A stretch of 64,000 nucleotides of DNA, from assembly GCA_003248865.1 (NCBI GenBank), contig QFPK01000002.1, positions 124,001-188,000 of the forward strand. The letters are read 5' to 3'. A model generated the notes under the pieces. That model saw only the letters and a program-made list of their open reading frames with translations, was not told the DNA's origin and did not search any database. Source of the DNA: Sphingomonas sp. (GTDB lineage Bacteria > Pseudomonadota > Alphaproteobacteria > Sphingomonadales > Sphingomonadaceae). The position numbers and the translations under genes are program-made. Below, piece by piece: positions 7,391-15,706 of this stretch (its first letter is position 1; each line of letters starts with the position of its first letter).

Positions 7391-9358
7391 ATGGCTTCCG
7401 CACGGCTTGCCGATCCTCTTTTGAAACCCATGGCGAACTGCATCCGCGTGCTTGCGATGGACGCGGTCGAGGCGGCCAACAGCGGCCACCCCGGCATGCC
7501 GATGGGGATGGCGGACGCCGCCACCATCCTGTGGGGCGAATATCTGAAGTTCGATGCATCCGATCCGCGCTGGCCGGACCGCGACCGATTCGTGCTGTCG
7601 GCAGGCCATGGTTCGATGCTGATTTATTCGCTGCTCTATCTCAGCGGCTTCGAAGCGCCGACCATCGGCGACATCCGCAACTTCCGCCAACTGGGCTCCC
7701 CCTGCGCCGGCCATCCGGAGAATTTCGAGCTGCCGGGCGTGGAATGCACCACCGGCCCGCTGGGTCAGGGGCTGGGCATGGCGGTCGGCATGGCGATTGC
7801 CGAACGGCACCTGAACGCCCGCCACGGCGACGCGCTGGTCGATCACCGCACCTGGGTGATCGCGGGCGACGGCTGCCTGATGGAAGGCATCAGCCATGAA
7901 GCCATCGGTCTGGCGGGGCACCTGAAGCTCGGCCGGTTGAACGTGCTGTGGGATGACAACAACATCTCTATCGACGGCCCGATCTCGGTGTCATCCAGCG
8001 AGGATGTGCCGGCGCGGTTCCGCGCGGCGGGATGGCATGTGGTGGCCTGCGACGGGCATGACCCGGCGTCCATCCGCAAGGCGCTGGATGAAGCGCAGGC
8101 GTCGGAGCTGCCCAGCCTGATCCGCTGCACCACCGTGATCGGGTCCGGCGCCCCCAACAAGGCGGGCACGGAAAAGGTGCATGGCGCCGCGCTTGGCGCC
8201 GCCGAGGTGGAAGCCGCCCGGGTGCATCTGGGCTGGACGTCCGCGCCGTTCGAGATTCCGGCCGACCTGCTGGCAACATGGCGGGGCGTCGGCGCGCGGG
8301 GCAGCGCGGCGAAGGCCGCCTGGGATGCGCAGCCGGGCGCGACGGAGTTTCGCGCGCTGGTGGCGAACACGGCACCCGCAGTCGACCTGTCGGCGTTCAA
8401 GGAAAAACTGGTGGCGGACGGCAAGGCCGTTGCCAGCCGCAAGGCCTCGGAAATGGCGCTGGGCGTCATCAATGCGCAGGTCTCCACCACCATCGGCGGC
8501 TCGGCGGACCTGACGGGGTCGAACCTCACCCAGTCCGGCGGGCAGCAGGTGCTGGATGCCGGCAATTACGGCGGCAGCTATCTGCATTACGGCATCCGCG
8601 AATTCGGCATGTCGGCGGCGATGAACGGTATGGCGCTGCATGGCGGCGTGATCCCTTACGGCGGCACCTTCCTGGTGTTCGCCGATTATGCCCGTGGCGC
8701 GATCCGCCTCTCTGCCCTGCAGCAGGTGGGCGTGGTCTACGTGCTGACGCATGATTCCATCGGCCTCGGTGAAGACGGCCCGACCCACCAGCCCATCGAG
8801 CATCTGGCCTCGCTGCGCGCGATCCCGAATGTGGCGGTCTATCGCCCGGCGGACGCGGTGGAGACGGCGGAATGCTGGGAACTGGCGCTGGCCGACCGCA
8901 CCCGGCCCTCGGTGCTCGCACTCTCCCGCCAGAATCTGCCGACGCTGCGCAAGGACTGGGCCGAAAACCGGTCGGCCTCCGGCGCCTATCGGCTGGTGGC
9001 GGCGACTGCGGCGCGCAAGGTGGTGCTGGTCGCGACCGGATCGGAAGTCTCGCTCGCGGTGGAAACCGCTGCGCTTCTGGAAGCGCAGGGGATCGGCGCC
9101 GATGTCGTCTCCATGCCCAGCTGGGAACTGTATCGCGAGAAGGGCGACAAGAGCCTGCTGCCCGCCGATGTGCTGAAGGTCTCGATCGAGGCGGCGTCCA
9201 CCTTCGGATGGGCCGGCATCGTCGGGACGGACGGGCTGGCCATCGGGATCGATACATTTGGCGCATCTGCGCCTGCGCCCGCGCTTTACCAACATTTCGG
9301 CTTGACCTCGCCCGCAATCTGCGAACGGGTGCTCGCGCAACTTAACTCACGGAAATAA
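7391..9358 (+). CDS. tkt: Transketolase
   Basis: 655 residues, the normal length. It is thiamine-diphosphate dependent and moves two-carbon ketol units between sugar phosphates in the pentose phosphate pathway. Visible are ANSGHPGMPMGMAD near the N-terminus, the ThDP/Mg motif GDGCLMEG...WDDNN, and the Pyr-domain segment THDSIGLGEDGPTHQP. The start at 7391 (MASARLADPLLK) is preceded by AAAAGGG. A longer open frame to 7295 covers the structured leader and is rejected. It heads the carbon-metabolism block tkt-gap-pgk-fba. Confidence 0.96.
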   Translation: MASARLADPLLKPMANCIRVLAMDAVEAANSGHPGMPMGMADAATILWGEYLKFDASDPRWPDRDRFVLSAGHGSMLIYSLLYLSGFEAPTIGDIRNFRQLGSPCAGHPENFELPGVECTTGPLGQGLGMAVGMAIAERHLNARHGDALVDHRTWVIAGDGCLMEGISHEAIGLAGHLKLGRLNVLWDDNNISIDGPISVSSSEDVPARFRAAGWHVVACDGHDPASIRKALDEAQASELPSLIRCTTVIGSGAPNKAGTEKVHGAALGAAEVEAARVHLGWTSAPFEIPADLLATWRGVGARGSAAKAAWDAQPGATEFRALVANTAPAVDLSAFKEKLVADGKAVASRKASEMALGVINAQVSTTIGGSADLTGSNLTQSGGQQVLDAGNYGGSYLHYGIREFGMSAAMNGMALHGGVIPYGGTFLVFADYARGAIRLSALQQVGVVYVLTHDSIGLGEDGPTHQPIEHLASLRAIPNVAVYRPADAVETAECWELALADRTRPSVLALSRQNLPTLRKDWAENRSASGAYRLVAATAARKVVLVATGSEVSLAVETAALLEAQGIGADVVSMPSWELYREKGDKSLLPADVLKVSIEAASTFGWAGIVGTDGLAIGIDTFGASAPAPALYQHFGLTSPAICERVLAQLNSRK

Positions 9359-9390
9359 CCGGCAGAACGTCATATATAAAGGAGAGGCAC

Positions 9391-10392
9391 ATGAAGGTTG
9401 CGATCAACGGTTTCGGTCGGATCGGCCGTCTGGTTCTTCGGGCTATCCTGGAACAGGGCCGCACCGATATCGAGGTGGTCGCGATCAATGACCTGGGCGA
9501 CGCCAAGTCCAACGCGCTGCTGTTCAAGCGCGATTCGGTGCACGGCCGCTTCCCCGGCACGGTCGAGGCTGACGGGCAGGACATGGTGATCAACGGCAAG
9601 CGCATCCGCGTGACCGCCGAGCGCGATCCTTCGAAGCTGCCGCACAAGGAACTGGGCGTCGACATCGCGCTGGAGTGCACCGGCTTCTTCACCGACGCCG
9701 ACAAGGCCGGCGCGCATCTTTCCGCCGGCGCCAAGCGCGTGCTGATCTCCGCCCCGGGCAAGGGTGTCGACCTGACCGTGGTCTATGGCGTGAACCACCA
9801 GAAGCTGACCGGCGATCACAAGATCGTGTCCAACGCATCGTGCACCACCAACTGCCTGGCGCCCGTCGCTAAGGTGATGAACGAGCTGGTGGGGATCGAG
9901 CGCGGCCTGATGACGACCGTGCACGCCTACACCAACGACCAGAAGATCCTGGATCAGATCCACTCTGACATGCGCCGTGCCCGCGCGGCCGCCATGTCGA
10001 TCATCCCCACTACCACGGGCGCGGCCCGCGCGGTGGGCGAGGTGCTGCCGGAACTGAAGGGCAAGCTGGACGGCTCCGCCATCCGCGTGCCGACGCCGAA
10101 CGTCAGCCTCGTCGACCTCACCTTCGTGCCCGGCCGGGATACGACGAAGGAAGAAGTCAACGCAGCGCTGAAGGCGGCCTCCGAAGGCGCGCTGAAGGGC
10201 ATCCTCGACTATACCGACGAGCCGCTGGTCTCCATCGACCTCAACCATGTGCCCTTCTCGTCCACGGTGGACAGCCTTGAGACGGCGGTGCTGGAAGGCA
10301 AGCTGGTCCGTGTCGTCAGCTGGTACGACAATGAATGGGGCTTCTCCAACCGGATGGCCGACACTGCGGTACAGATGGGCAAGTTCCTCTGA
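9391..10392 (+). CDS. gap: Glyceraldehyde-3-phosphate dehydrogenase, type I
   Basis: 333 residues. It begins MKVAINGFGRIGRLVLRA (Rossmann NAD site). N33-D34 after the second strand favours NAD over NADP. The catalytic cysteine is C151 in SNASCTTNCLAP, and WYDNEWGFSNRM is at the C-terminus. A strong AAGGAGAGG lies before the ATG, with an AT-rich stretch (CATATATAA) just upstream. Its stop shares one base with the pgk start (TGATG), so gap and pgk are coupled. Confidence 0.97.
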   Translation: MKVAINGFGRIGRLVLRAILEQGRTDIEVVAINDLGDAKSNALLFKRDSVHGRFPGTVEADGQDMVINGKRIRVTAERDPSKLPHKELGVDIALECTGFFTDADKAGAHLSAGAKRVLISAPGKGVDLTVVYGVNHQKLTGDHKIVSNASCTTNCLAPVAKVMNELVGIERGLMTTVHAYTNDQKILDQIHSDMRRARAAAMSIIPTTTGAARAVGEVLPELKGKLDGSAIRVPTPNVSLVDLTFVPGRDTTKEEVNAALKAASEGALKGILDYTDEPLVSIDLNHVPFSSTVDSLETAVLEGKLVRVVSWYDNEWGFSNRMADTAVQMGKFL

Positions 10393-11600
10393 TGCCGTTC
10401 CGGGGGCTGGATGATCTGCCGGTCGACCTTCGCGGCCAGCGCGTGCTGGTCCGGGTCGACCTCAACGTGCCGATGGACGGCGAGCATGTGACCGACGCGA
10501 CGCGGTTGCAGGCGGCAGTCCCCACCATCGCCTTCCTGGCGGACAGGGGCGCGAAGGTGCTCCTGCTCTCTCACTTCGGGCGGCCCAAGGGCGGGCCGTC
10601 CGACGAGTTCTCGCTGAAGAAGGTCGTCCACCCCCTGCACGAAGTGCTGGGCCGCTGGGTCGGTTTCCTGCCGGATTGCATCGGCGACGAGGCGGTCGAG
10701 GAATCGCTGAAGCTGGAAAACGGCAGCGTCACGGTGCTGGAAAACACCCGCTTCCATGCCGGCGAGGAGAAGAACGACCCCGGCTTCGTCACCGAACTGG
10801 CGCGGATGGGCGACATCTATGTGAACGATGCCTTTTCCGCTGCGCACCGGGCCCATGCCTCCACCGAGGGGCTGGCCCATGTGCTGCCGGCCTATGCCGG
10901 CCGCTCGATGGAAGCCGAGCTGAACGCGCTGGAAGCCGCGCTCGGCAAGCCGCAGCGCCCCGTCGCGGCGGTGGTGGGCGGCGCCAAGGTGTCGTCCAAG
11001 CTGGACGTGCTGACCAACCTTGTCGGCAAGGTCGATCATCTGATCATCGGCGGCGGCATGGCCAACACCTTCCTGGCCGCCAAGGGCATCAGCGTGGGCA
11101 AGAGCCTGTGCGAACATGATCTGGCGGACACCGCGCGCAACATCCTGACCCGCGCCGAGGCGGCCGGCTGCACCGTGCACCTGCCCTGGGACGTGGTGGT
11201 GGCGAAGGAGTTCAAGGCCCATGCGGACAACCGCGTGGCCAATGTGAACGACGTGGCCGCCGACGAGATGATCCTGGACCTTGGGCCGCATGCGGTGGAA
11301 GCGCTGGGCGACGTGCTGAAGACCTGCGCGACCCTGGTGTGGAACGGCCCGCTGGGCGCGTTCGAACTTCAGCCCTTCGACGCGGCGACCGTGACGCTGG
11401 CGCAGACGGCGGCGGCGCTGACCGAGGGCGGCACGCTGGTGAGCGTGGCGGGCGGCGGCGACACCGTCGCGGCGCTGAACCATGCGGGCGCCGGCGACAA
11501 ATTCACCTTCGTTTCGACGGCGGGCGGCGCTTTCCTGGAATGGATGGAAGGCAAGGCATTGCCCGGAGTTGTAGCTTTGCAAACAGGAGCGGCAGAATGA
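10392..11600 (+). CDS. pgk: Phosphoglycerate kinase
   Basis: 402 residues, typical bacterial length. It transfers phosphate from 1,3-bisphosphoglycerate to ADP. Conserved segments are VLVRVDLNVPMD, LLLSHFGRPKGG, NDAFSAAHRAHAS and the C-terminal nucleotide-site GGGDTVAAL. The ATG at 10392 overlaps the gap stop by one base; the stop overlaps the fba start by 4 bp. Confidence 0.97.
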   Translation: MPFRGLDDLPVDLRGQRVLVRVDLNVPMDGEHVTDATRLQAAVPTIAFLADRGAKVLLLSHFGRPKGGPSDEFSLKKVVHPLHEVLGRWVGFLPDCIGDEAVEESLKLENGSVTVLENTRFHAGEEKNDPGFVTELARMGDIYVNDAFSAAHRAHASTEGLAHVLPAYAGRSMEAELNALEAALGKPQRPVAAVVGGAKVSSKLDVLTNLVGKVDHLIIGGGMANTFLAAKGISVGKSLCEHDLADTARNILTRAEAAGCTVHLPWDVVVAKEFKAHADNRVANVNDVAADEMILDLGPHAVEALGDVLKTCATLVWNGPLGAFELQPFDAATVTLAQTAAALTEGGTLVSVAGGGDTVAALNHAGAGDKFTFVSTAGGAFLEWMEGKALPGVVALQTGAAE

Positions 11601-12511
11601 AGATCACCAAGACCGTCAAGCGCATCCTCGACAATTACGAGAGCGACAATCCCGGCACCAAGGCCAATCTCGCCCTCATCCTGATGGCAGGCCGTCTGGG
11701 CGGCACCGGCAAGATGGTGATCCTGCCCGTCGATCAGGGCTTCGAACATGGCCCGGCGCGCAGCTTCGCGGTGAACGCCCCCGGCTATGATCCGCATTAC
11801 CACTTCCAGCTGGCGATCGATGCAGGCCTCAACGCCTATGCCGCCCCGCTGGGGATGATCGAGGCGGGCGCCGACACGTTCGCGGGCGCCATCCCCACCA
11901 TCCTGAAGGTGAACTCGTCCAACAGCTGGGCGGGCGGTGCCAATCAGGCGCTGACGGGCAGCGTGGACGATGCCCTGCGGCTGGGCTGCTCGGCCATCGG
12001 CTTCACCATCTATCCCGGCTCCGAAGATGTCTTCGACATGATGGAAGAGATCAAGGAACTGTCTGCGGAAGCGAAGTCCGTGGGCATCGCCACCGTGATC
12101 TGGAGCTATCCGCGCGGCGGCAAGCTGCCGAAATCCGGTGAGCTGGCGCTGGACGTGGGCGCCTATGCCGCGCACATGGCGGCGCTGCTGGGCGCACACA
12201 TCATCAAGGTGAAGCTGCCCTCCAATCACATCGAGCAGGAAGACGCCAAGAAGAGCTACGCCGGGACCGACTGGTCGAAGCAGTCCGACCGGGTGGCGCA
12301 TGTGGTGAAGTCCTGCTTCAACGGCCGTCGCCTCGTGGTGTTCTCGGGTGGGGCCGCCAAGGGCTCTGACGCGGTCTATCAGGATGCACGCGACATCCGC
12401 GACGGTGGCGGCAACGGCTCCATCATCGGCCGCAACAGCTTCCAGCGCCCGCGCGCCGAAGCACTGGACCTGCTGGACAAGATCGTCCGCATCTACCTCA
12501 ACAAGGAATGA
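11597..12511 (+). CDS. fbaB: Class I fructose-bisphosphate aldolase (FbaB/DhnA type)
   Basis: 304 residues. It cleaves fructose-1,6-bisphosphate through a lysine Schiff base. ILPVDQGFEHGPARSF near residue 50 and IIKVKLPSN (candidate Schiff-base region) are features of the archaeal-type class I family. No zinc-binding class II motif is present. Overlapping starts and stops place it in the gap-pgk-fba operon, where many proteobacteria use class II. Confidence 0.92.
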   Translation: MKITKTVKRILDNYESDNPGTKANLALILMAGRLGGTGKMVILPVDQGFEHGPARSFAVNAPGYDPHYHFQLAIDAGLNAYAAPLGMIEAGADTFAGAIPTILKVNSSNSWAGGANQALTGSVDDALRLGCSAIGFTIYPGSEDVFDMMEEIKELSAEAKSVGIATVIWSYPRGGKLPKSGELALDVGAYAAHMAALLGAHIIKVKLPSNHIEQEDAKKSYAGTDWSKQSDRVAHVVKSCFNGRRLVVFSGGAAKGSDAVYQDARDIRDGGGNGSIIGRNSFQRPRAEALDLLDKIVRIYLNKE

Positions 12512-12529
12512 GGATACGGAGGGACTGAT

Positions 12530-13198
12530 ATGAGCGAGGCAGGCTGGCAGGCGGTTGACGCCTTCATCGGCGAGAAGCTGCTGGGCGACGATCCCGTGCT
12601 GGATCTGGCGCTCGCGGCCAACGCGCAAGCCGGCCTGCCCGCCATCGATGTCTCGCCCGCGCAGGGCAAGATGCTGCACCTGCTGGCGCGCGGCGTGGGC
12701 GCCCGGCGCATCCTGGAGGTCGGGACGCTGGGCGGGTATTCGACCATCTGGCTTGCCCGCGCGCTGCCGCAGGACGGCCGTCTGATCAGCTTGGAGATCG
12801 ATCCGAAGCATGCCGATGTGGCCCGCGCCAATCTGGAGCGGGCAGGGATGGCGGACCGGGCCGAGGTTTGGGTGGCGCCCGCGCTGGACAGCCTGTCGGC
12901 GATGCAGGAACGCGGCGAGAGCGCATTCGACTTCATCTTCATCGACGCCGACAAGCAGAACAATGCCGCCTATGTCCGCGCCGCGCTCAGCCTGTCTCAT
13001 CCGGGCACGATGATCGTGGTGGACAATGTGGTGCGCGGGGGCCGGGTGCTGGAAACGGACGGCGCCGACGCCAATGTGGCGGGCACGCGCGCACTATTCG
13101 ACATGCTGGCTGCCGAACAGCGCCTTTCCGCGACCGCGGTGCAGACGGTGGGCGCGAAGAAATGGGATGGGTTCGTGCTGGCGATCGTGACGCACTGA
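12530..13198 (+). CDS. SAM-dependent O-methyltransferase, family 3
   Basis: 222 residues with a Rossmann methyltransferase fold: SAM motif ILEVGTLGGYST, then LISLEIDPKHADVARANL, and the metal-site aspartate cluster FIDADKQNN with VVDNVVRGG. This is the catechol/caffeoyl-CoA O-methyltransferase family, which is metal dependent. The methylated substrate is not evident. It follows fba by 18 bp and precedes thiE by 1 bp, so it is co-transcribed. Confidence 0.85.
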   Translation: MSEAGWQAVDAFIGEKLLGDDPVLDLALAANAQAGLPAIDVSPAQGKMLHLLARGVGARRILEVGTLGGYSTIWLARALPQDGRLISLEIDPKHADVARANLERAGMADRAEVWVAPALDSLSAMQERGESAFDFIFIDADKQNNAAYVRAALSLSHPGTMIVVDNVVRGGRVLETDGADANVAGTRALFDMLAAEQRLSATAVQTVGAKKWDGFVLAIVTH

Positions 13199-13199
13199 C

Positions 13200-13886
13200 A
13201 TGGCTGTCGAACCGGTTTCCTCCGAGGATTTCTCGGCCTTTCTGGGTATCGAGGACGAGCGCCCGCCCTGTCAGATCTACCTGATCTCGCCGCCGTCGCT
13301 GGATCTGGAAGCCCATGCGGACGCGCTGGAAGCGGCGGTGTCGGCAGGCGCGCCGGTCGCCGCCTATCAGCTGCGCATGAAACATTATGCCGATGAGGCG
13401 ATCATGGCGGCGGCCGCCCGGCTGCTGCCCATCTGCGAGGCCGCCGATGTCGCCTTCATCCTGAACGACCGTGCCGATCTGGCGAAGGCGTGCCGTGCCG
13501 ACGGGGTGCATCTGGGGCAGGGCGACGGATCGGTCGAGCAGGCCCGCGCGCTGCTGGGGCGCGATGCGCAGATCGGCGTGACCTGCCACGGCAGCCGCCA
13601 TCTGGCGATGGAAGCGGGCGAGGCCGGGGCCAATTATGTCGCCTTCGGCGCCTTCTTCCCCACCCACACCAAGCTGGTCGAACATCATGCCACGCCCGAC
13701 ATCCTGAACTGGTGGACGGCGTTGTCCCCCATTCCCTGCGTTGCCATCGGGGGGATCACGGCGCAGAATTGCGGCCCGCTGGTGAAGGCCGGCGCCGACT
13801 TTCTGGCTGTTTCCGGCACGGTCTGGGCAGCCGATGACCCCGCCGCCGTCGTGCAGGCACTTGCAGCTGCAATCGAGGCGGCCTGA
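13200..13886 (+). CDS. thiE: Thiamine-phosphate synthase
   Basis: 228 residues, TIM barrel. It joins the pyrimidine and thiazole halves to make thiamine phosphate. Typical segments are YQLRMKHY, FILNDRADLAKACRADGVHLGQ, YVAFGAFFPTHTK and CVAIGGITAQN. An N-terminal extension of about 25 residues precedes the barrel. Thiamine diphosphate is the cofactor of the nearby transketolase. No other thi gene is in the window. Confidence 0.9.
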   Translation: MAVEPVSSEDFSAFLGIEDERPPCQIYLISPPSLDLEAHADALEAAVSAGAPVAAYQLRMKHYADEAIMAAAARLLPICEAADVAFILNDRADLAKACRADGVHLGQGDGSVEQARALLGRDAQIGVTCHGSRHLAMEAGEAGANYVAFGAFFPTHTKLVEHHATPDILNWWTALSPIPCVAIGGITAQNCGPLVKAGADFLAVSGTVWAADDPAAVVQALAAAIEAA

Positions 13887-13900
13887 TAGGAAGACCGATC

Positions 13901-15544
13901 ATGAGACAATTGATCACCGCGCTCGCACTGGCCTGCGCGGCCGGCTCCGCGTTCGCGCAGGTTTCTCCCAAGGCGCTGTCCGACGATGTGAAGATACTCG
14001 CCTCTGACGCGTTCGAGGGCAGGGGGCCGGGCAGCGCCGCCGAGCCGCTGACCATCGATTATCTGTCGAAGCGGCTGGCCGGGATCGGCTTGCAGCCCGC
14101 CGGAGACAATGGCGGCTGGACGCAGGCCGTGACGCTGCTGCACAGCCGGCTGGGCGAAGGGCCGATCTCCGTCAACGGCAAGCCGCTGACGCGCAATGTC
14201 GATGTCTATCTCTCCACCCAGCAGCCGGCGGACAAGGTTCGCTTCCAGTCGGTGCCGATGGTCTTCGTGGGCTATGGCGTGACCGCGCCGGAGCGGGGCT
14301 GGGACGATTTCAAGGATGTGGATGTTCGCGGCAAGCTGGTGGTGATGCTGGTGAACGACCCGGATTTCCGCGCGGTCGAGGGCGAGGATGCCTATGGCCT
14401 CTTCGGCGGGCGGCGGATGACCTATTATGGCCGCTGGAGCTACAAATATGAGGAAGCGGTCCGGCGCGGGGCGCTGGGCGCACTGATCATCCATGACACC
14501 GAAGGCGCGGCCTATGGCTGGCAGACGGTGATCGCGCCTGCGAGCGAGAATTTCGATCTGGCGAACGGCGCGGGCGGGCCGAGGCTGCTGGCGCAGGGCT
14601 GGATGTCCGACGGTTTCGCGCGCCGGCTGTTCGCGGACGCGGGGCTGGATTTCGAGGCGCAGCTGAAGGCCGCGCGCAGTAAGGGCTTCCGCCCGGTGGA
14701 CCTGAAGGCCCGCTTCTCCGCAGACCTGCCGGTGAGCCAGGAGAAGGTGCAGAGCCGCAACGTGCTCGCAAAGCTGCCCGGCACCGGCCGCGCGGACGAG
14801 GCGATCCTGTTCGGCGCCCATTGGGATGCCTTCGGGATCGGCCCGGCCGACGCCCAGGGGCGTACAATCCGCGCGGGCGCGAACGACGATGCATTGGGTG
14901 TCGCGGGCCTGCTGGAGCTGGCCCGGCTGTTCAAGGCTTCCGGCCCGACCAGCCGCACCCTGCTGTTCGGCTTCTGGACTGCGGAGGAGCGGTTGCTGCT
15001 GGGATCGGAATATTATGCCCGCAATCCCGTCGTCCCGATGGCGAAGACGGTGGCGAACTACACGCTGGACGTGCTGAACACCGGCGGCCCCTCGCATGAC
15101 GTGATCCTGGTGGGCGACGGCCAGAATGAGCTGGAGGCGGATCTGCAGGCTGCGGCGAAAGCCGTCGGGCGGCGGGTCACGCCCGACATCCTGCCGGAAC
15201 GCGGGCTGTTCTATCGCGCCGACCATTTTTCGGTCGCGAAGCGCGGCGTGCCCACGCTGCTGCTGATGGCGATGAGCGGCGCGCCCGATCTGGTGCAGGG
15301 CGGGCGCCCAGCCGGGGACAAATGGCTGCAGGGCTATATGGCCTGCTATCACCAGCCCTGCGACAATTGGAACGAGGGGCTGGATTTCCGTGGCGCGGCT
15401 GAGGATGTCGACCTGATCTTCACCATTTCCCGCGATCTCGCCAATTCCGGCCGCTGGCCCGACTGGCGCGACGGATCGGAGTTCAAGGATGTCCGCCGCC
15501 AATCCCGTGCAGGCGACGGAGCGGGCGGAAATCAGGCCCGCTAG
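13901..15544 (+). CDS. Secreted M28-family metallopeptidase
   Basis: 547 residues with a clear signal peptide (MRQLITALALACAAGSAFAQ). A protease-associated insert (about residues 130-260) interrupts the peptidase domain. The zinc ligands appear in order: FGAHWDAFG (His), GANDDALG (Asp), TAEERLLLG (Glu-Glu), NYTLDVL (Asp) and ADHFSVAKRG (His). M28 enzymes are di-zinc aminopeptidases acting in the periplasm or outside. A good AGGAAG lies before the ATG. It may be co-transcribed with thiE, 14 bp upstream. Confidence 0.88.
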   Translation: MRQLITALALACAAGSAFAQVSPKALSDDVKILASDAFEGRGPGSAAEPLTIDYLSKRLAGIGLQPAGDNGGWTQAVTLLHSRLGEGPISVNGKPLTRNVDVYLSTQQPADKVRFQSVPMVFVGYGVTAPERGWDDFKDVDVRGKLVVMLVNDPDFRAVEGEDAYGLFGGRRMTYYGRWSYKYEEAVRRGALGALIIHDTEGAAYGWQTVIAPASENFDLANGAGGPRLLAQGWMSDGFARRLFADAGLDFEAQLKAARSKGFRPVDLKARFSADLPVSQEKVQSRNVLAKLPGTGRADEAILFGAHWDAFGIGPADAQGRTIRAGANDDALGVAGLLELARLFKASGPTSRTLLFGFWTAEERLLLGSEYYARNPVVPMAKTVANYTLDVLNTGGPSHDVILVGDGQNELEADLQAAAKAVGRRVTPDILPERGLFYRADHFSVAKRGVPTLLLMAMSGAPDLVQGGRPAGDKWLQGYMACYHQPCDNWNEGLDFRGAAEDVDLIFTISRDLANSGRWPDWRDGSEFKDVRRQSRAGDGAGGNQAR

Positions 15545-15706
15545 AGCCGCCGGCCTGTCGGGCAGGGCGTTTACCTCTGGCCGCAATCGGCGCATGAGCG
15601 GCCCATCACAGGGCGAGGCCGAGAGCCTTGTCGGCCTGTCCGATCCCTTTGCCGGGGCCCGATATTGCGTCTGGAGGATGAATCTGTGCTCAAGGTAGGT
15701 GTAACG

